Source: Rhodanobacter sp. Root480 (GTDB lineage Bacteria; Pseudomonadota; Gammaproteobacteria; Xanthomonadales; Rhodanobacteraceae). From it: DNA of 64,000 nucleotides. Positions 1 through 9,054 of the stretch are shown piece after piece. The notes under the pieces are model-generated. The model was not told the DNA's origin and made no database searches. It saw only the letters and a list, made by a program, of their open reading frames with translations. Within the stretch, counting starts at the first letter, position 1. Each line of letters begins with the position of its first letter. The DNA lies in contig NZ_LMEX01000001.1 in NCBI RefSeq assembly GCF_001426645.1, positions 1,068,755 through 1,132,754 on the forward strand, written 5' to 3'. A program made the translations under genes and the position numbers.

Positions 1-350
1 GCCGCGCCCGCGTGTGCTACGACCACCTTGCCGGCGAACTGGGCGTGCAACTTCTCAATGGCCTGCTCGCCGCCGGTTACCTCAGCGAACGCGACGGCGC
101 GCTCACCCTGCCGCCCGCGGGCGAACGCTGGTGCATCGAGTTCGGGATCGACCTTGCCACCCTGCGCCACTCGCGCCGCCCGCTATGTCGCGGCTGCCTC
201 GACTGGAGCGAGCGACGCACACATCTCTCCGGCGCACTTGGCGCCGCGATCCTGGAGAGGATGCTCACCCGCGGCTGGGTCCGTCGCCAGAGCCAGGGCC
301 GTGCGCTGGTCGTGTCACCGGCTGGTGTGCGATTTGTCCAACAACTCTAG
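1..350 (+). CDS. ArsR-family HTH regulator, C-terminal part
   Basis: This is the 3' end of a gene that begins left of the window; the frame is open from the first complete codon and stops at TAG 348-350. The visible residues run VCYDHLAGELGV near the start and contain a later CRGCLDWSERR stretch and a winged region ending RFVQQL. That pattern is typical of the C-terminal half of ArsR/SmtB-type regulators of the CYDHLAG subgroup, whose HTH would lie upstream. Ligand and targets cannot be judged from this part. The next frame downstream is a decayed gene read in the same frame, so a deletion may have brought the two together. Confidence 0.7.
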   Translation, partial: RARVCYDHLAGELGVQLLNGLLAAGYLSERDGALTLPPAGERWCIEFGIDLATLRHSRRPLCRGCLDWSERRTHLSGALGAAILERMLTRGWVRRQSQGRALVVSPAGVRFVQQL

Positions 351-653
351 GCAAATGACTGCGGTGCGACGGACTATTTCGTCCTCTGCACGATCGTGGT
401 GTGGGATGGCGACCTGCGACTCAGCGCCGACCAGTGGGACCATTTCAGCTTCAAGGGCAAACGCTGGGAACACGTCCGCAGCGCGGCCCGGCAACGCTAC
501 CTGCTCAACGCATATCGCGTGCTGCTCACACGTGCACGACAAGGGATGGTCATCGTGGTTCCGGAAGGCAGCAGCGAGGATCCGAGCCGGAAGCCAGGCT
601 ATTACGACCCTGCCTTCGGGTTGCTCGCCAGTCTGGGCATACCCCGGTTGTGA
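351..653 (+). pseudogene. 3' remnant of a DUF2075 (Schlafen-type helicase) gene
   Basis: The frame that follows the ArsR stop codon encodes about 100 residues without a credible start. They include TDYFVLCTIVVWDGDL, WDHFSFKGKRW and YRVLLTRARQGMVIVVPEG, which resemble the last segment of DUF2075 DNA/RNA helicase-like proteins: the Trp-Asp-Gly-Asp loop, the arginine-rich RQRYLLNAYR helix and the LTRAR motif. Full-length members have several hundred residues with Walker motifs, all missing here. A GTG at 396 could still allow an 85-residue peptide, but I regard it as a relic. It lies directly after the regulator and before a convergent hydrolase gene. Confidence 0.6.
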
Positions 654-729
654 CGCAAACCGGGGCGGACCAGCTCCTTGCGCGTCACGCCGGGGCCCTG
701 ACGATCACCCGCCTTCTCGGCAGCAAGCG

Positions 730-1734
730 TCAATGGCCGTCCAAACCATCGCGCAGTGCCTCGGCGAATGCCTGCGGCCGATCGATCCAGGCGCAATGCC
801 CGGCATCGCGGATGACGTGCAGGTGGACTTTTCCCGCCTTGGCCAGGGCGGACCACAAGCGGGCCGACGGATCGAGATAGTCGCTGTCGCCTTGGATCAC
901 CGTGATCGGTACCGGATGCGCGGCGATCGCCGGCCGCACGTCCCACGCGGGCATGCTCGCGGCAATCGCGGCACCCGCCGCGTGGTTGTAGTAGATGCCG
1001 CCGCTGGTGAGCTGGTGCCAGCGTTCCACGTGCACCAGGTCCAGCGGCGCGTTGTAGCGGATGCGCAAGCGCATCCTCGCTTGCCGCGGCGTGTCGCGGT
1101 GCTTGTCCGGCGGCAGGCCGGCTTCGGCCAGCGCCCGCGCGATGGCGTCTTCGCGCGACATCATGGTGGTTTCCCGCTGTTCCAGCGCCTTGTCGTAAGC
1201 ATCCGACATGTCCTTGTTCATTACCGGCGGCATGCTGCCGGCCAGCACCATGCGCTCCACGTGCGTGGGGTAAGCGCGGTAATAAGCCATGGCAAGCAGG
1301 GTGCCGAACGAGTGGCCGAACAGCACCAGTCGATCGCGGCCCAGCGCAACCCGCAATGCCTCCAGGTCATCCACCATCTGCCGCATGGTCAGCTTGCCCT
1401 CCGTTCCCGCCGGCACCGGCGACAACACGCTGCCGCGCTGGTCGTACAGGACGAAAGCATGCCGCTTCAGCTGCGGTCGCAAGGCATCAATGATGTAGTG
1501 GAAGTCGCGCCCCGGCCCGCCATGCAGGAACACCACCGGCGCGCCCTGCCCGATCTCGGTCACGAACAACTTCGCAACGTGATCCGTCGTCGGCAGATAC
1601 CAGGCGTTGCGCTGCACCTGGTTGAAGACATCGTGCGCCCCAGGCTCCGCCACGCCGTTGACGTCGGCCGCATTGGCGGCGGTGCATACGAGGCCAGCGG
1701 CCAGAACCAAGGTAAAAAGACGAAGTACGCGCAT
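730..1734 (-). CDS. secreted alpha/beta hydrolase, proline-iminopeptidase-like
   Basis: A 334-residue alpha/beta hydrolase with an N-terminal signal peptide (MRVLRLFTLVLAAG, cleavage near ANAAD). It carries the oxyanion HGGPG (about residues 71-75), DQRGS, the nucleophile elbow GHSFG with Ser about 142, a later GDSDY acid and a C-terminal AGHCAW histidine, the set expected of peptidase family S33/prolyl-iminopeptidase-like enzymes. I chose ATG 1734 over ATG 1743 because AAGGA lies 8 nt before it. It sits 31 nt downstream of the diguanylate cyclase on the same strand, so the two may be cotranscribed. The substrate is unknown; the leader puts it in the periplasm or outside the cell. Confidence 0.85.
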   Translation of the reverse strand: MRVLRLFTLVLAAGLVCTAANAADVNGVAEPGAHDVFNQVQRNAWYLPTTDHVAKLFVTEIGQGAPVVFLHGGPGRDFHYIIDALRPQLKRHAFVLYDQRGSVLSPVPAGTEGKLTMRQMVDDLEALRVALGRDRLVLFGHSFGTLLAMAYYRAYPTHVERMVLAGSMPPVMNKDMSDAYDKALEQRETTMMSREDAIARALAEAGLPPDKHRDTPRQARMRLRIRYNAPLDLVHVERWHQLTSGGIYYNHAAGAAIAASMPAWDVRPAIAAHPVPITVIQGDSDYLDPSARLWSALAKAGKVHLHVIRDAGHCAWIDRPQAFAEALRDGLDGH

Positions 1735-1765
1735 GGCAGCCATCCTTCATGAAGACGGCAAGAGG

Positions 1766-3415
1766 TTACAGCGCTCCTTTTCCTCGCGCCCCCTCTTCCG
1801 AAAAAACGCATACGCCCAATGAGTGGCTCTTGGCCCTATACATGGCGGCATCTGCAGCGCGCAGGTAGTCGTCGGTTGTTGCGAAGCCGGCCTGGCTGCT
1901 GACCACCCCGATGCTGGCGCCGCAAGTCACGCTGTGCGCGCCGAGCTGATAGGGAGCAGCGAGGGCAATGGCCATCTGCCGGGCGCGCTCGATCGCACCG
2001 GCGTGGTCGACAGACTCAAGCAGCACGTTGAATTCGTCGCCACTCATGCGGGCGACGAGATCGACCGCCCGCACACAGGATTCGAGCCGGCGGGCAACCT
2101 GCTGCAACAGCTGGTCACCCACATGGTGCCCAAGCGTGTCATTGATGGTCTTGAACTGGTTGAGGTCCAGCAACAGCACGGCGAATGTATTGTCAGCGCG
2201 TGCCGGCGCGTCTGCCGCTTGGGAGGCGTGGTCCCGATGCAGCGCCACCGCGTGCTCAAGGCGATCGCGGAACAACGGCCGGCCTGGCAGATTGGTCAAG
2301 GCGTCGTACGAGCTGCCGCGCTCGGCCAGATCGCTCAATGACCCGGCCATCCGCACGGCAACGCCAGCTTCGAAGTGCGCCACCCCGCGCCAGTTGAGCC
2401 ACACCAATCGCCCCGATCCATGACGCGCGCGAAAATCCACCGAAAAGTTCGGCCGATCGCCCGACAGGTGCCTTCGATACGCCGCCTGCACGCGCTCGTG
2501 GTCATCGGGGTCGATGAGCTGTTGCAGGAAGTGCCAGCCGTCATCATGCAGACCACCGGCGCCGCTCAGCCCGACAATCTCATGGAAGCGCTGGGACACG
2601 TGCAGGACATCCGTGTGCAGGTCCCAATCCCAGATGCCGTCATTGGAGCCGCGCGTGGCCAGCGCATAACGGTTGTCGGATTGCACCAGCTCCAGCTCGG
2701 TATGTTTCTGCCGGGTCACGTCGATCATCAGGCCGATCATGCGATTCGGGCGATCCTTGTCGACATCCACCCGACACAGGTCGCGCACCCATACGACCTT
2801 GCCGGATTTGGTGATCAGCCGGTAACTCATCTCGTACGCATAACTGTGCGTCGCGTTGTACGCGGCGTTGTCAATGACCAAGGCCTCTTCCAGATCGTCG
2901 GGATGCACGCGCGAACGCCAGAACCCCGGGTCGGCCCGCCACTCCTCCACCGTGAAACCAAAAAGGCGCTCCACCTGCGGGCTCAGAAACGTATTGCCCA
3001 CGCCGCGTTCGGCTTCCCAAACCACGCCGTCGATGGTTTCCAGCAACCGCAGGAAGCGTTGGCGAACCTCCACCAGCACCTGCTCGGTAATCTCGACAAT
3101 CTCGATCAGCACGCCCTGGCGGCTGATCACCCGCTCGGCGTCGTCTGTCTTCGGCTGGAGTTTCAGGCGCATCCAGCGATAGCCCGCGTTGGCCACGCGC
3201 AACCGGAACACCGGCATGCCCGACCGCAAGGTACCCGTGTCGTCGGGATGCACGAAGTCCAGCAACGACCGACCCAGCGCCTCCTCCACCGAATGCCCCG
3301 TTAGCTTGTGCCAGGCGGGGTTCACGTAGGTGATCGTCCACAAGGCATCGGTTTGCACAACCGCTTCGGGCAGCAGCTGCAGCAGTTCCAGAGGCGGTGT
3401 CAAACGGTCGGGCAT
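1766..3415 (-). CDS. PAS-PAS-PAS-GGDEF diguanylate cyclase
   Basis: A 549-residue soluble signalling protein with three PAS/PAC-like modules (about residues 14-110, 120-236 and 240-365) and a C-terminal GGDEF domain (about 370-540). The active-site motif reads SGDEF (458-462), not GGDEF; a Ser in the first position is tolerated in some active cyclases. The inhibitory I-site RxxD (RAVD, 449-452) lies exactly five residues before it, so product inhibition by c-di-GMP is plausible. No EAL domain or membrane segment is visible, so the input is probably cytoplasmic (redox, ligand or light through a PAS cofactor). The last codons overlap nothing; a hydrolase gene follows after 31 nt. Confidence 0.9.
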   Translation of the reverse strand: MPDRLTPPLELLQLLPEAVVQTDALWTITYVNPAWHKLTGHSVEEALGRSLLDFVHPDDTGTLRSGMPVFRLRVANAGYRWMRLKLQPKTDDAERVISRQGVLIEIVEITEQVLVEVRQRFLRLLETIDGVVWEAERGVGNTFLSPQVERLFGFTVEEWRADPGFWRSRVHPDDLEEALVIDNAAYNATHSYAYEMSYRLITKSGKVVWVRDLCRVDVDKDRPNRMIGLMIDVTRQKHTELELVQSDNRYALATRGSNDGIWDWDLHTDVLHVSQRFHEIVGLSGAGGLHDDGWHFLQQLIDPDDHERVQAAYRRHLSGDRPNFSVDFRARHGSGRLVWLNWRGVAHFEAGVAVRMAGSLSDLAERGSSYDALTNLPGRPLFRDRLEHAVALHRDHASQAADAPARADNTFAVLLLDLNQFKTINDTLGHHVGDQLLQQVARRLESCVRAVDLVARMSGDEFNVLLESVDHAGAIERARQMAIALAAPYQLGAHSVTCGASIGVVSSQAGFATTDDYLRAADAAMYRAKSHSLGVCVFSEEGARGKGAL

Positions 3416-3714
3416 TGCTGTTTATGCTTACCGAAGCACCCTCACCAGTCCAGCCCTCAGGCATGACGCCTGGGCCGACCAGCCCGGAGTACATCGAGAG
3501 GCCGACGCGCCAACCTGCCGCGTGCGCACTGAATGGGCATCGCATCGCGCTGCCGCGAAATGCGCCGAAACCTGATGCGCGCCCGGCATCGATGGCAGGA
3601 AGACAGCGGAAGGGTCCCGGGCCAATGGATCCTGATCGGGGTGGCAACAGGGCCAATCGGCACGCCGCGCCGGGAGGCTTCAGGGCGCCGGCAACACGCT
3701 GCTAATCTCGCGGC

Positions 3715-4452
3715 ATGAATCTGCGATATGCATCGGCAAGCCTGTGGTTGTGGCTGTGCGCGGCGGCGTACGTCTGCGCTGCCGAGCCCGCAACCATCGA
3801 GCGCTCGGCCACGTTGGCCGACGTCTTTCCGGCGGCGCAGGTCCAGGCGCTGCGATCGGTGTTGCCCGCCGATCAGCGGGTAACGTGGGCCGTGCGCTTG
3901 CCGTCGACCTCACCGCGCAGCGTGCTGGTATTCGTCAGCCCCAACGCCGCGGCCGACCCACCGCCGGGCTGGGACACGGTGCTGGATCGGCACGCCACGG
4001 TGTGGATCGCCGCCCGCGATTTCGGTAATCCGGCACCGAGCCATCAACGCGTGCTGGTCGCATTGATGGGGTTGGCGCTGGCACGGCGTGACTACGTGCC
4101 GGCCGACGCGCGTCGCTACATCGGCGGCATGTCCGGCGGCGGACGCATCGCCAGCATCGCCGCCACCACCTTCCCGCAGCGGTTCGACGGGGCGCTGTAC
4201 CTCGCGGGCGCGGACGATTTCGGCCAGGCCGAGCCAGCGCGGCTCGCCGCCATTGCCGCGAATCGCTACGTATTCCTGACCGGCGACAAGGACTTCAATC
4301 GCCGCGAAATGCGGCAGGTCCACCAACGCTATCGCAAGGCCGGCGTACCACAGACCCTGCTGCTCGACCTGCCGCACTTCGCTCATCACTATCCTGGCGC
4401 GAACGATCTCGAACGCGCACTGGCCTTCCTCGATGGCGGGGCTGAGCGATGA
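3715..4452 (+). CDS. secreted alpha/beta hydrolase of unknown substrate
   Basis: A 245-residue protein with a signal peptide (residues about 1-22, ending VCAAEP). The core holds GMSGGG (about residues 138-143), the nucleophile elbow of esterases and PHB-depolymerase-like hydrolases, followed by DGALYLAGADD and a C-terminal LPHFAHHYPG that may supply the histidine. It is short for a PHB depolymerase and lacks a cap. It is divergent from the diguanylate cyclase gene with 299 nt between them, a stretch in which I see no gene. The precise substrate cannot be inferred. Confidence 0.7.
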   Translation: MNLRYASASLWLWLCAAAYVCAAEPATIERSATLADVFPAAQVQALRSVLPADQRVTWAVRLPSTSPRSVLVFVSPNAAADPPPGWDTVLDRHATVWIAARDFGNPAPSHQRVLVALMGLALARRDYVPADARRYIGGMSGGGRIASIAATTFPQRFDGALYLAGADDFGQAEPARLAAIAANRYVFLTGDKDFNRREMRQVHQRYRKAGVPQTLLLDLPHFAHHYPGANDLERALAFLDGGAER

Positions 4453-4691
4453 AGAAGACAGCCACCGCTCCCTTCGATAGCGACGATCGCGCCCGACCTC
4501 GATACGCCGTATCCGGAGGCGATGGCCGATGCCACTTGCTGGTGGATCGAGGACGCGCTTCGTCCCGTATGATTCTCTCTCGAATCGGGCTGGCGTCGGG
4601 GGGCGCGGGCCGCGATGCGGTGAAGCGATTGCACAATAATCCGAACCACCCTTCCCATACCCGGCGCTGACACCATACGAACGGAGCCCTG

Positions 4692-5621
4692 ATGAGACAC
4701 AACAAACTCGGCACGCTGGCGACCCTGCTCGCCGTTTCCCTCGCCGCATGCACGCAAGCCCAGGATGCCGAAGATGCCCCATCGGCAAAAGCCGCCCATG
4801 GCGAGAACCTGTCCGAAGCCTGCAGCTCCGTCGATGCCGAGACCGGTGAGCTGGTGCCTTTTGCGCGCCTGATCCAGTTGCGCATGGAATTGCGCTACCG
4901 CACCGATTACCGCCACGAATTCGACAGCGGCGACGGCACCGCAAGCAACCAAACCGAAATGAACGCGCTCGTCCAGGGCTCTGCCGACCTGCTCGCCTGC
5001 ACATGGAAGGAATTCGGCTACAACCAGTACATGTTCCATCCCGCCAGTGAGGACGACCTGCCGCCCTTTCCCAACACCGCGTCCGGCACCGCAAGCCTGA
5101 AAGGTCTGGCGACCACGCATGCCGTGGTACACGGTGAAACCATCACCTCGAAGCAAACCGTGCAGGCCAGCGGCAAGCTCCGGGGGCTCACCTTGGCGAT
5201 ACCGACCCGCGACGAAACCATGCCGGACGACGATGGCACCTGCATCCTGGTGGATTTCGACGCCCCAATGTCCGGCAGCCAGGTGCTCGATGCCACCGGC
5301 AGCGAGGGCGGCCACAAGCATGAGGAGTCGTCACCGGCGTCGCTGGTGGACAACAACTATTCGGCGTTCGACGTCAGAACCCACGCCGACGGCGAGTCCG
5401 AGTTCACCAATCATTCGCTGAGGCTCTGCGATGGCCCGCGCAACCGGCCCGACCCCATTCCGCAGGATCTGCCCGCCCGTGGCATGACGATCAGCCCGGA
5501 CGAATCCGTGTGGAGCCGCAGCGGCGAATGGGTCGGCCACAACTCGATGCCATCCGAGCGCCGCTACCTCGACTTTTCACTCAAGGTCGTTCCCCGAACG
5601 CTGCCCTATCCGAACCCATAG
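4692..5621 (+). CDS. hypothetical lipoprotein
   Basis: A 309-residue protein with a lipoprotein signal: a short basic start, a hydrophobic core and lipobox SLAAC with the Cys at about residue 20. The mature part begins acidic and Ala-rich. It includes a hydrophilic stretch with GGHKHEESSPASLVDNN and several Cys residues that may pair. I recognise no family. GGAGCC 8 nt before the ATG supports the start. It stands alone between an exported hydrolase on the same strand and the convergent ogt gene. Likely anchored in the inner or outer membrane; function unknown. Confidence 0.7.
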   Translation: MRHNKLGTLATLLAVSLAACTQAQDAEDAPSAKAAHGENLSEACSSVDAETGELVPFARLIQLRMELRYRTDYRHEFDSGDGTASNQTEMNALVQGSADLLACTWKEFGYNQYMFHPASEDDLPPFPNTASGTASLKGLATTHAVVHGETITSKQTVQASGKLRGLTLAIPTRDETMPDDDGTCILVDFDAPMSGSQVLDATGSEGGHKHEESSPASLVDNNYSAFDVRTHADGESEFTNHSLRLCDGPRNRPDPIPQDLPARGMTISPDESVWSRSGEWVGHNSMPSERRYLDFSLKVVPRTLPYPNP

Positions 5622-5781
5622 CACCAGCAAGGACGTCCCACACAATTTGGACGTCCGGACGGCCGTCCTTCGGCCGCACAAAGGTCTTGCGCATCGGCCA
5701 GTGCGACACGCTGGACAGCTGGAAAGAGATCATCCATACGACTCTGAACCGCGGCGGAGGAAATGAAGCGGCCACGGCGGC

Positions 5782-6288
5782 TCAATCGAACAAGCGGCGC
5801 TCGCGCCCTTCGTGATCGAGCAGCCAGCGCTTGCGGGCCAGGCCGCCCGCGTAGCCGGTCAGCGAACCGTTGCTGCCCAACGCGCGGTGGCAAGGCACGA
5901 ACAGCGAAATCGGGTTGCGCCCCACCGCCGCGCCCACCGGATGAAACGCCTCGGGCCGGCCGATCGCCCGCGCCAATGCGGCGTACGTCGTCGTCTCCCC
6001 GCTTGGCACCTCGCACAGCGCGCGCCACACCTGCTGCTGGAACGCGGTGCCTTCCGGCGCCAGTGGCATGTCCAGCTGCGTCAACTCACCCCCGAAATAG
6101 GCGTCCAGTTGCCGCGCCGCCTCGCGCAACAAGGCCGTCGTGGCCTTTCGCCACCCGGCTTCCGGCGAGATCGCCGGAAAGTACTTCTGCCCCTCGAACC
6201 AGCCGCCTTTCAGCGCCCCGTCGCGCTCGGCGACCACGAAAACCCCTAGCGGCGTATCGATGGGGAGGTAAACCAGATTGTCCAGCAT
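5782..6288 (-). CDS. ogt: methylated-DNA-[protein]-cysteine S-methyltransferase
   Basis: A 168-residue Ogt-type DNA repair protein that transfers the methyl group of O6-methylguanine to its own cysteine. The C-terminal domain has the HTH region (QQQVWRALCEVPSGETTTYAALA), the arginine-finger vicinity IGRPEAFHPVGAAVGRNP and the active site VPCHR (IPCHR in most relatives), then GSLTGYAGGL. The N-terminal domain is the short ribonuclease-like one seen in Ogt, with no AdaA Cys cluster. It converges on the lipoprotein gene and is 162 nt from the SDR gene on the same strand. Confidence 0.95.
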   Translation of the reverse strand: MLDNLVYLPIDTPLGVFVVAERDGALKGGWFEGQKYFPAISPEAGWRKATTALLREAARQLDAYFGGELTQLDMPLAPEGTAFQQQVWRALCEVPSGETTTYAALARAIGRPEAFHPVGAAVGRNPISLFVPCHRALGSNGSLTGYAGGLARKRWLLDHEGRERRLFD

Positions 6289-6450
6289 GATGAAGACGAA
6301 AGCAGAGGGCTGACCACACGGCCGATGCGATGCACGGTACTCCCTGCGGCGGTTCGGGCGAAGCGTGCCCGCCTCGCTCCAAGCGCGCCAAGGGGATGGA
6401 GGAAGCCGACAACGACGGATTCAACGACCTGCGTTCCGGTTCCGTGGCAG

Positions 6451-7284
6451 TCAGCCATCCGTCGAACGCGTCACCGCCTCCCACTTGTCGATTTCGGCAG
6501 CAGAAGCAGCGAGTTTTTCGCGAACCAGCTCAATCGCATCGCTGCCGAGGAGCAAATGGCTGGGCGGCGAATCGCTGTCGATGATGGCCAACATCGCGCG
6601 AGCGGCCTTGCGCGGATCGCCCAGTTGTTTGCCGCTCTTTTCCTCGCGGCCCTTGCGGATGGGATCGAATAACGCGTCATAGTCGGCGATGGATCGAGGC
6701 GTCCGCAACATGGATCGGCCAGCCCAGTCGGTGCGAAACGAGCCCGGCGCCACCGCCGTCACGGCGATGCCGAAAGCTGCAACTTCCTTGCCCAGCGTGT
6801 CGGAAATCCCTTCCAGCGCGAACTTGCTGCCGCAGTAATAGGCAATGCCGGGCATGGTGATGAAACCGCCCATCGAGGTGATGTTGAGGATGTGCCCACG
6901 GCGGCGTCCGCGCATGTATGGCAGCACGGCTTTCATCATCGCCACCGCGCCGAACACGTTGACGTCGAACTGGCGACGCATGTCCTCCAGCGGCGACTCT
7001 TCCATCACGCCCTCGTGGCCGTAACCGGCATTGTTGACCAGCACATCCACCGGGCCGATGTCGGCTTCGACCTCGGCTATCACGCCATCGATGGCGTCGA
7101 AGTCGGTGACGTCGAGGATGCGTGCGAAGGCGCGGGCGGCGTCGAGCGCCTCAAAGGATCGCCTGGCTTCGGCGCTGCGAACCGTACCGACCACCCGGTG
7201 GCCGGCCGCGAGCGCCTCTTGCGCGAGAGCGCGACCGAAGCCGCTGCTCACGCCCGTGATCAGCAGTGTTTTTGGAGATGACAT
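6451..7284 (-). CDS. SDR-family oxidoreductase
   Basis: A 277-residue classical short-chain dehydrogenase/reductase. The cofactor motif is TGVSSGFG (residues 10-17), followed by LDVTD, NNAGYG and the catalytic S...YxxxK (ITSMGGF then YYCGSK). An Arg after the first beta strand (TVRSAEARR) suggests NADP(H) preference. It is similar to the oxidoreductases often found divergent from AraC_N-type regulators. The intergenic region to the AraC gene is 106 nt and carries two direct repeats, so this gene is probably the regulator's target. The substrate, perhaps an aldehyde or ketone, is unknown. Confidence 0.9.
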   Translation of the reverse strand: MSSPKTLLITGVSSGFGRALAQEALAAGHRVVGTVRSAEARRSFEALDAARAFARILDVTDFDAIDGVIAEVEADIGPVDVLVNNAGYGHEGVMEESPLEDMRRQFDVNVFGAVAMMKAVLPYMRGRRRGHILNITSMGGFITMPGIAYYCGSKFALEGISDTLGKEVAAFGIAVTAVAPGSFRTDWAGRSMLRTPRSIADYDALFDPIRKGREEKSGKQLGDPRKAARAMLAIIDSDSPPSHLLLGSDAIELVREKLAASAAEIDKWEAVTRSTDG

Positions 7285-7316
7285 GACATAGCCTGCAATG
7301 AAAGGGAGAATGCATA

Positions 7317-7377
7317 CTATTCTTGTGGCACGTGGATTTACGCGCCGAATATTCCCTGTTTATTGCCTATTCTTATG
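7317..7377. promoter_or_regulatory. pair of direct repeats, candidate AraC-type operator
   Basis: CTATTCTTGTG (7317-7327) and CTATTCTTATG (7367-7377) match at 10 of 11 positions in the same orientation and start exactly 50 bp apart, about five helical turns. They lie between the divergent SDR and AraC-family genes, one near each start codon. This spacing suits an AraC-family protein that contacts two half-sites or loops DNA. The regulatory role is inferred from position and repetition only. Confidence 0.45.
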
Positions 7378-7390
7378 AAGTGACAGTGCC

Positions 7391-8353
7391 ATGAAGAGAG
7401 CGGGATCGACACCACCCAACGCGGAATCGGATCAGCAACGCATGGTGCGCCTGCTTCGGGCGCTCGCGCCCGCGGAGGGCTACAACCTGACCGCGCTGCC
7501 GGACGTACGCATCCTGCGCTCCGACCGCCCGCTGTCGCGCACGCCGGTGCTCTACGACCCCGGGATCGTCATCGTGTGCCAGGGATGCAAGCGGGGCTAT
7601 TTCCGCGATCAGGTATATCGCTATGACGCGCAGCACTACCTGGCCGTGTCCGTTCCGGTGCCTTTCGTGATGGAAACCGAGGCGTCGCGACAACGCCCTC
7701 TGCTGGCCATCTACATGCACCTGGATTTCCAGGTGGCGGCGGAGTTGATGATCCAGATCGACCATCACGGCGCGCCCGCATCCGCGGCTGCGCCGCAAAG
7801 CATGATGTCCAGCCCGATGGATGCGGCGATGAAATCATCGGTACTGCGTTTCCTCGAGGCGATGGGCAAACCCCTCGACGCCCACGTACTCGGTCCGGCA
7901 CTGGTGCGGGAACTGTACTTTCATGTGTTGACCGGCGCCCAGGGCAGCGCCATGCGCGCGGCGCTGGCGATGCAGGGGCAGTTCGGCAAGATCGGCAAAG
8001 CGCTGCGGCGCATCCACGCCACGTATGCGCAACCATTGAACCTCGCGCAACTTGCCAACGAGGCGGGCATGAGCGTGCCGACCTTCCACAGCCACTTCAA
8101 GGCGATCACCGGCATGCCGCCCATGCAGTACGTGAAGTCGGCGCGGCTGCACCAGGCGCGGCTGTTGATGGTGCGCCAAGGCATGACAGCCACAGCCGCC
8201 AGCTATGCCGCCGGTTACGAAAGCCCGTCGCAATTCAACCGCGAGTTCAAGCGCCTGTTCGGCCGTCCACCCATCGAGGAAGCCAGGCGCATGCGCGAGA
8301 GCTTTGCGCTTCCACCAGCCCACGCGGCGTCCTCATACATTTCATCGCACTGA
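7391..8353 (+). CDS. AraC-family transcriptional regulator with AraC_N domain
   Basis: A 320-residue regulator. Residues about 40-200 form the AraC_N cupin-like sensor domain (LYDPGIVIVCQGCKRGYF, HYLAVSVPVPF). The last 100 residues are a double HTH of the AraC type, with LAQLANEAGMSVPTFHSHFK and AAGYESPSQFNREFKRLFG. Proteins of this architecture commonly activate an adjacent oxidoreductase in response to an aldehyde or other electrophile, as YqhC does for yqhD. Here the divergent SDR gene is the likely target, with autoregulation through the shared intergenic repeats. The inducer is unknown. Confidence 0.9.
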   Translation: MKRAGSTPPNAESDQQRMVRLLRALAPAEGYNLTALPDVRILRSDRPLSRTPVLYDPGIVIVCQGCKRGYFRDQVYRYDAQHYLAVSVPVPFVMETEASRQRPLLAIYMHLDFQVAAELMIQIDHHGAPASAAAPQSMMSSPMDAAMKSSVLRFLEAMGKPLDAHVLGPALVRELYFHVLTGAQGSAMRAALAMQGQFGKIGKALRRIHATYAQPLNLAQLANEAGMSVPTFHSHFKAITGMPPMQYVKSARLHQARLLMVRQGMTATAASYAAGYESPSQFNREFKRLFGRPPIEEARRMRESFALPPAHAASSYISSH

Positions 8354-8424
8354 GCATGTCCGGCGCGGTGGCCGTCGTGCGCAGCGCTTCATCGACACCT
8401 TTCTTCCCGGCAAGGAAAACGCCC

Positions 8425-8874
8425 ATGACGCATACGCCCGAACCCGCTGCCAAGCGCGCACCTCCACCGCGTATCCCCTCCGTCTTCATCGCGGGCGTGC
8501 GCTATGCCCAGATTCCCGGCGACGTTGAAACGGATGGTCAGATCGGCGGCTTCCTTGCGGCTTACGACGCGTCCAACCGCGAAATCTGGCGCATCAAGGT
8601 TTACGACAATCCGCGCCGGCCCGAACTGGAAGGCGATGTGCAGGACGTGTGGTTCCGCTCACTGCGCGCCGAAGGCGGCAAGCTGCTGATCGAGAACGAA
8701 CGAGGATTGCGGCTTGAGGTCGATCCGGCGACCCGACGCGTCTCCGGCCACCCGGCGCCCACTCCCGAGCCCCCACCGGACATCGATCCTATCTCCGGCC
8801 AGCCGCGCATCCGTCGGCCGGAAGCAAAAGATGATCGGAACGCCCCGGGGAACGACCAACCGGTTATACGGTAG
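8425..8874 (+). CDS. hypothetical protein with proline-rich tail
   Basis: I prefer ATG 8425 (AAGGA 9-13 nt upstream) to the longer frame from 8356, giving 149 residues. The central part, IPSVFIAGVRYAQIPGDV through LRLEVDPATRRV, looks like a small beta-rich domain; the last third is rich in Pro, Arg and Asp and is probably disordered. There is no signal peptide or membrane segment. It follows the AraC gene on the same strand after 71 nt and may be cotranscribed. I do not recognise the family. Confidence 0.6.
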   Translation: MTHTPEPAAKRAPPPRIPSVFIAGVRYAQIPGDVETDGQIGGFLAAYDASNREIWRIKVYDNPRRPELEGDVQDVWFRSLRAEGGKLLIENERGLRLEVDPATRRVSGHPAPTPEPPPDIDPISGQPRIRRPEAKDDRNAPGNDQPVIR

Positions 8875-9054
8875 CGAATCGGCTTGTCCCCGCATCTACC
8901 CGCGACGGGGACCGATGCGCCTCCGCAGCAGCATCAGGAACGGAGGAAGCAAGGAGCATCGGATTCACCTCCCCTCTGTTCTGGCTTCCTTCTTTGATTC
9001 CCCTTCAAAGGTAGCGTCAAACCCGGACCAGCCACATTGCCCCTTTTGCTGACC

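Noticed and set aside
28-1752. Long open frame on the plus strand over the ArsR, DUF2075 and hydrolase region
   Set aside because: It is antisense to the hydrolase gene with intact catalytic motifs and its product is low-complexity Arg/Ala/His-rich, typical of GC-driven shadow frames.
4449-4670. 73-codon frame whose ATG overlaps the stop of the secreted hydrolase
   Set aside because: The overlap is attractive but the product has no recognisable fold, is Arg/Gly-rich and lacks its own ribosome site; I consider it a chance frame.
5657-5676. GC-rich palindromes between the lipoprotein gene and ogt considered as a terminator
   Set aside because: GGACGGCCGTCC and a second CGGCCG form small stems, but no T-run follows on either strand.
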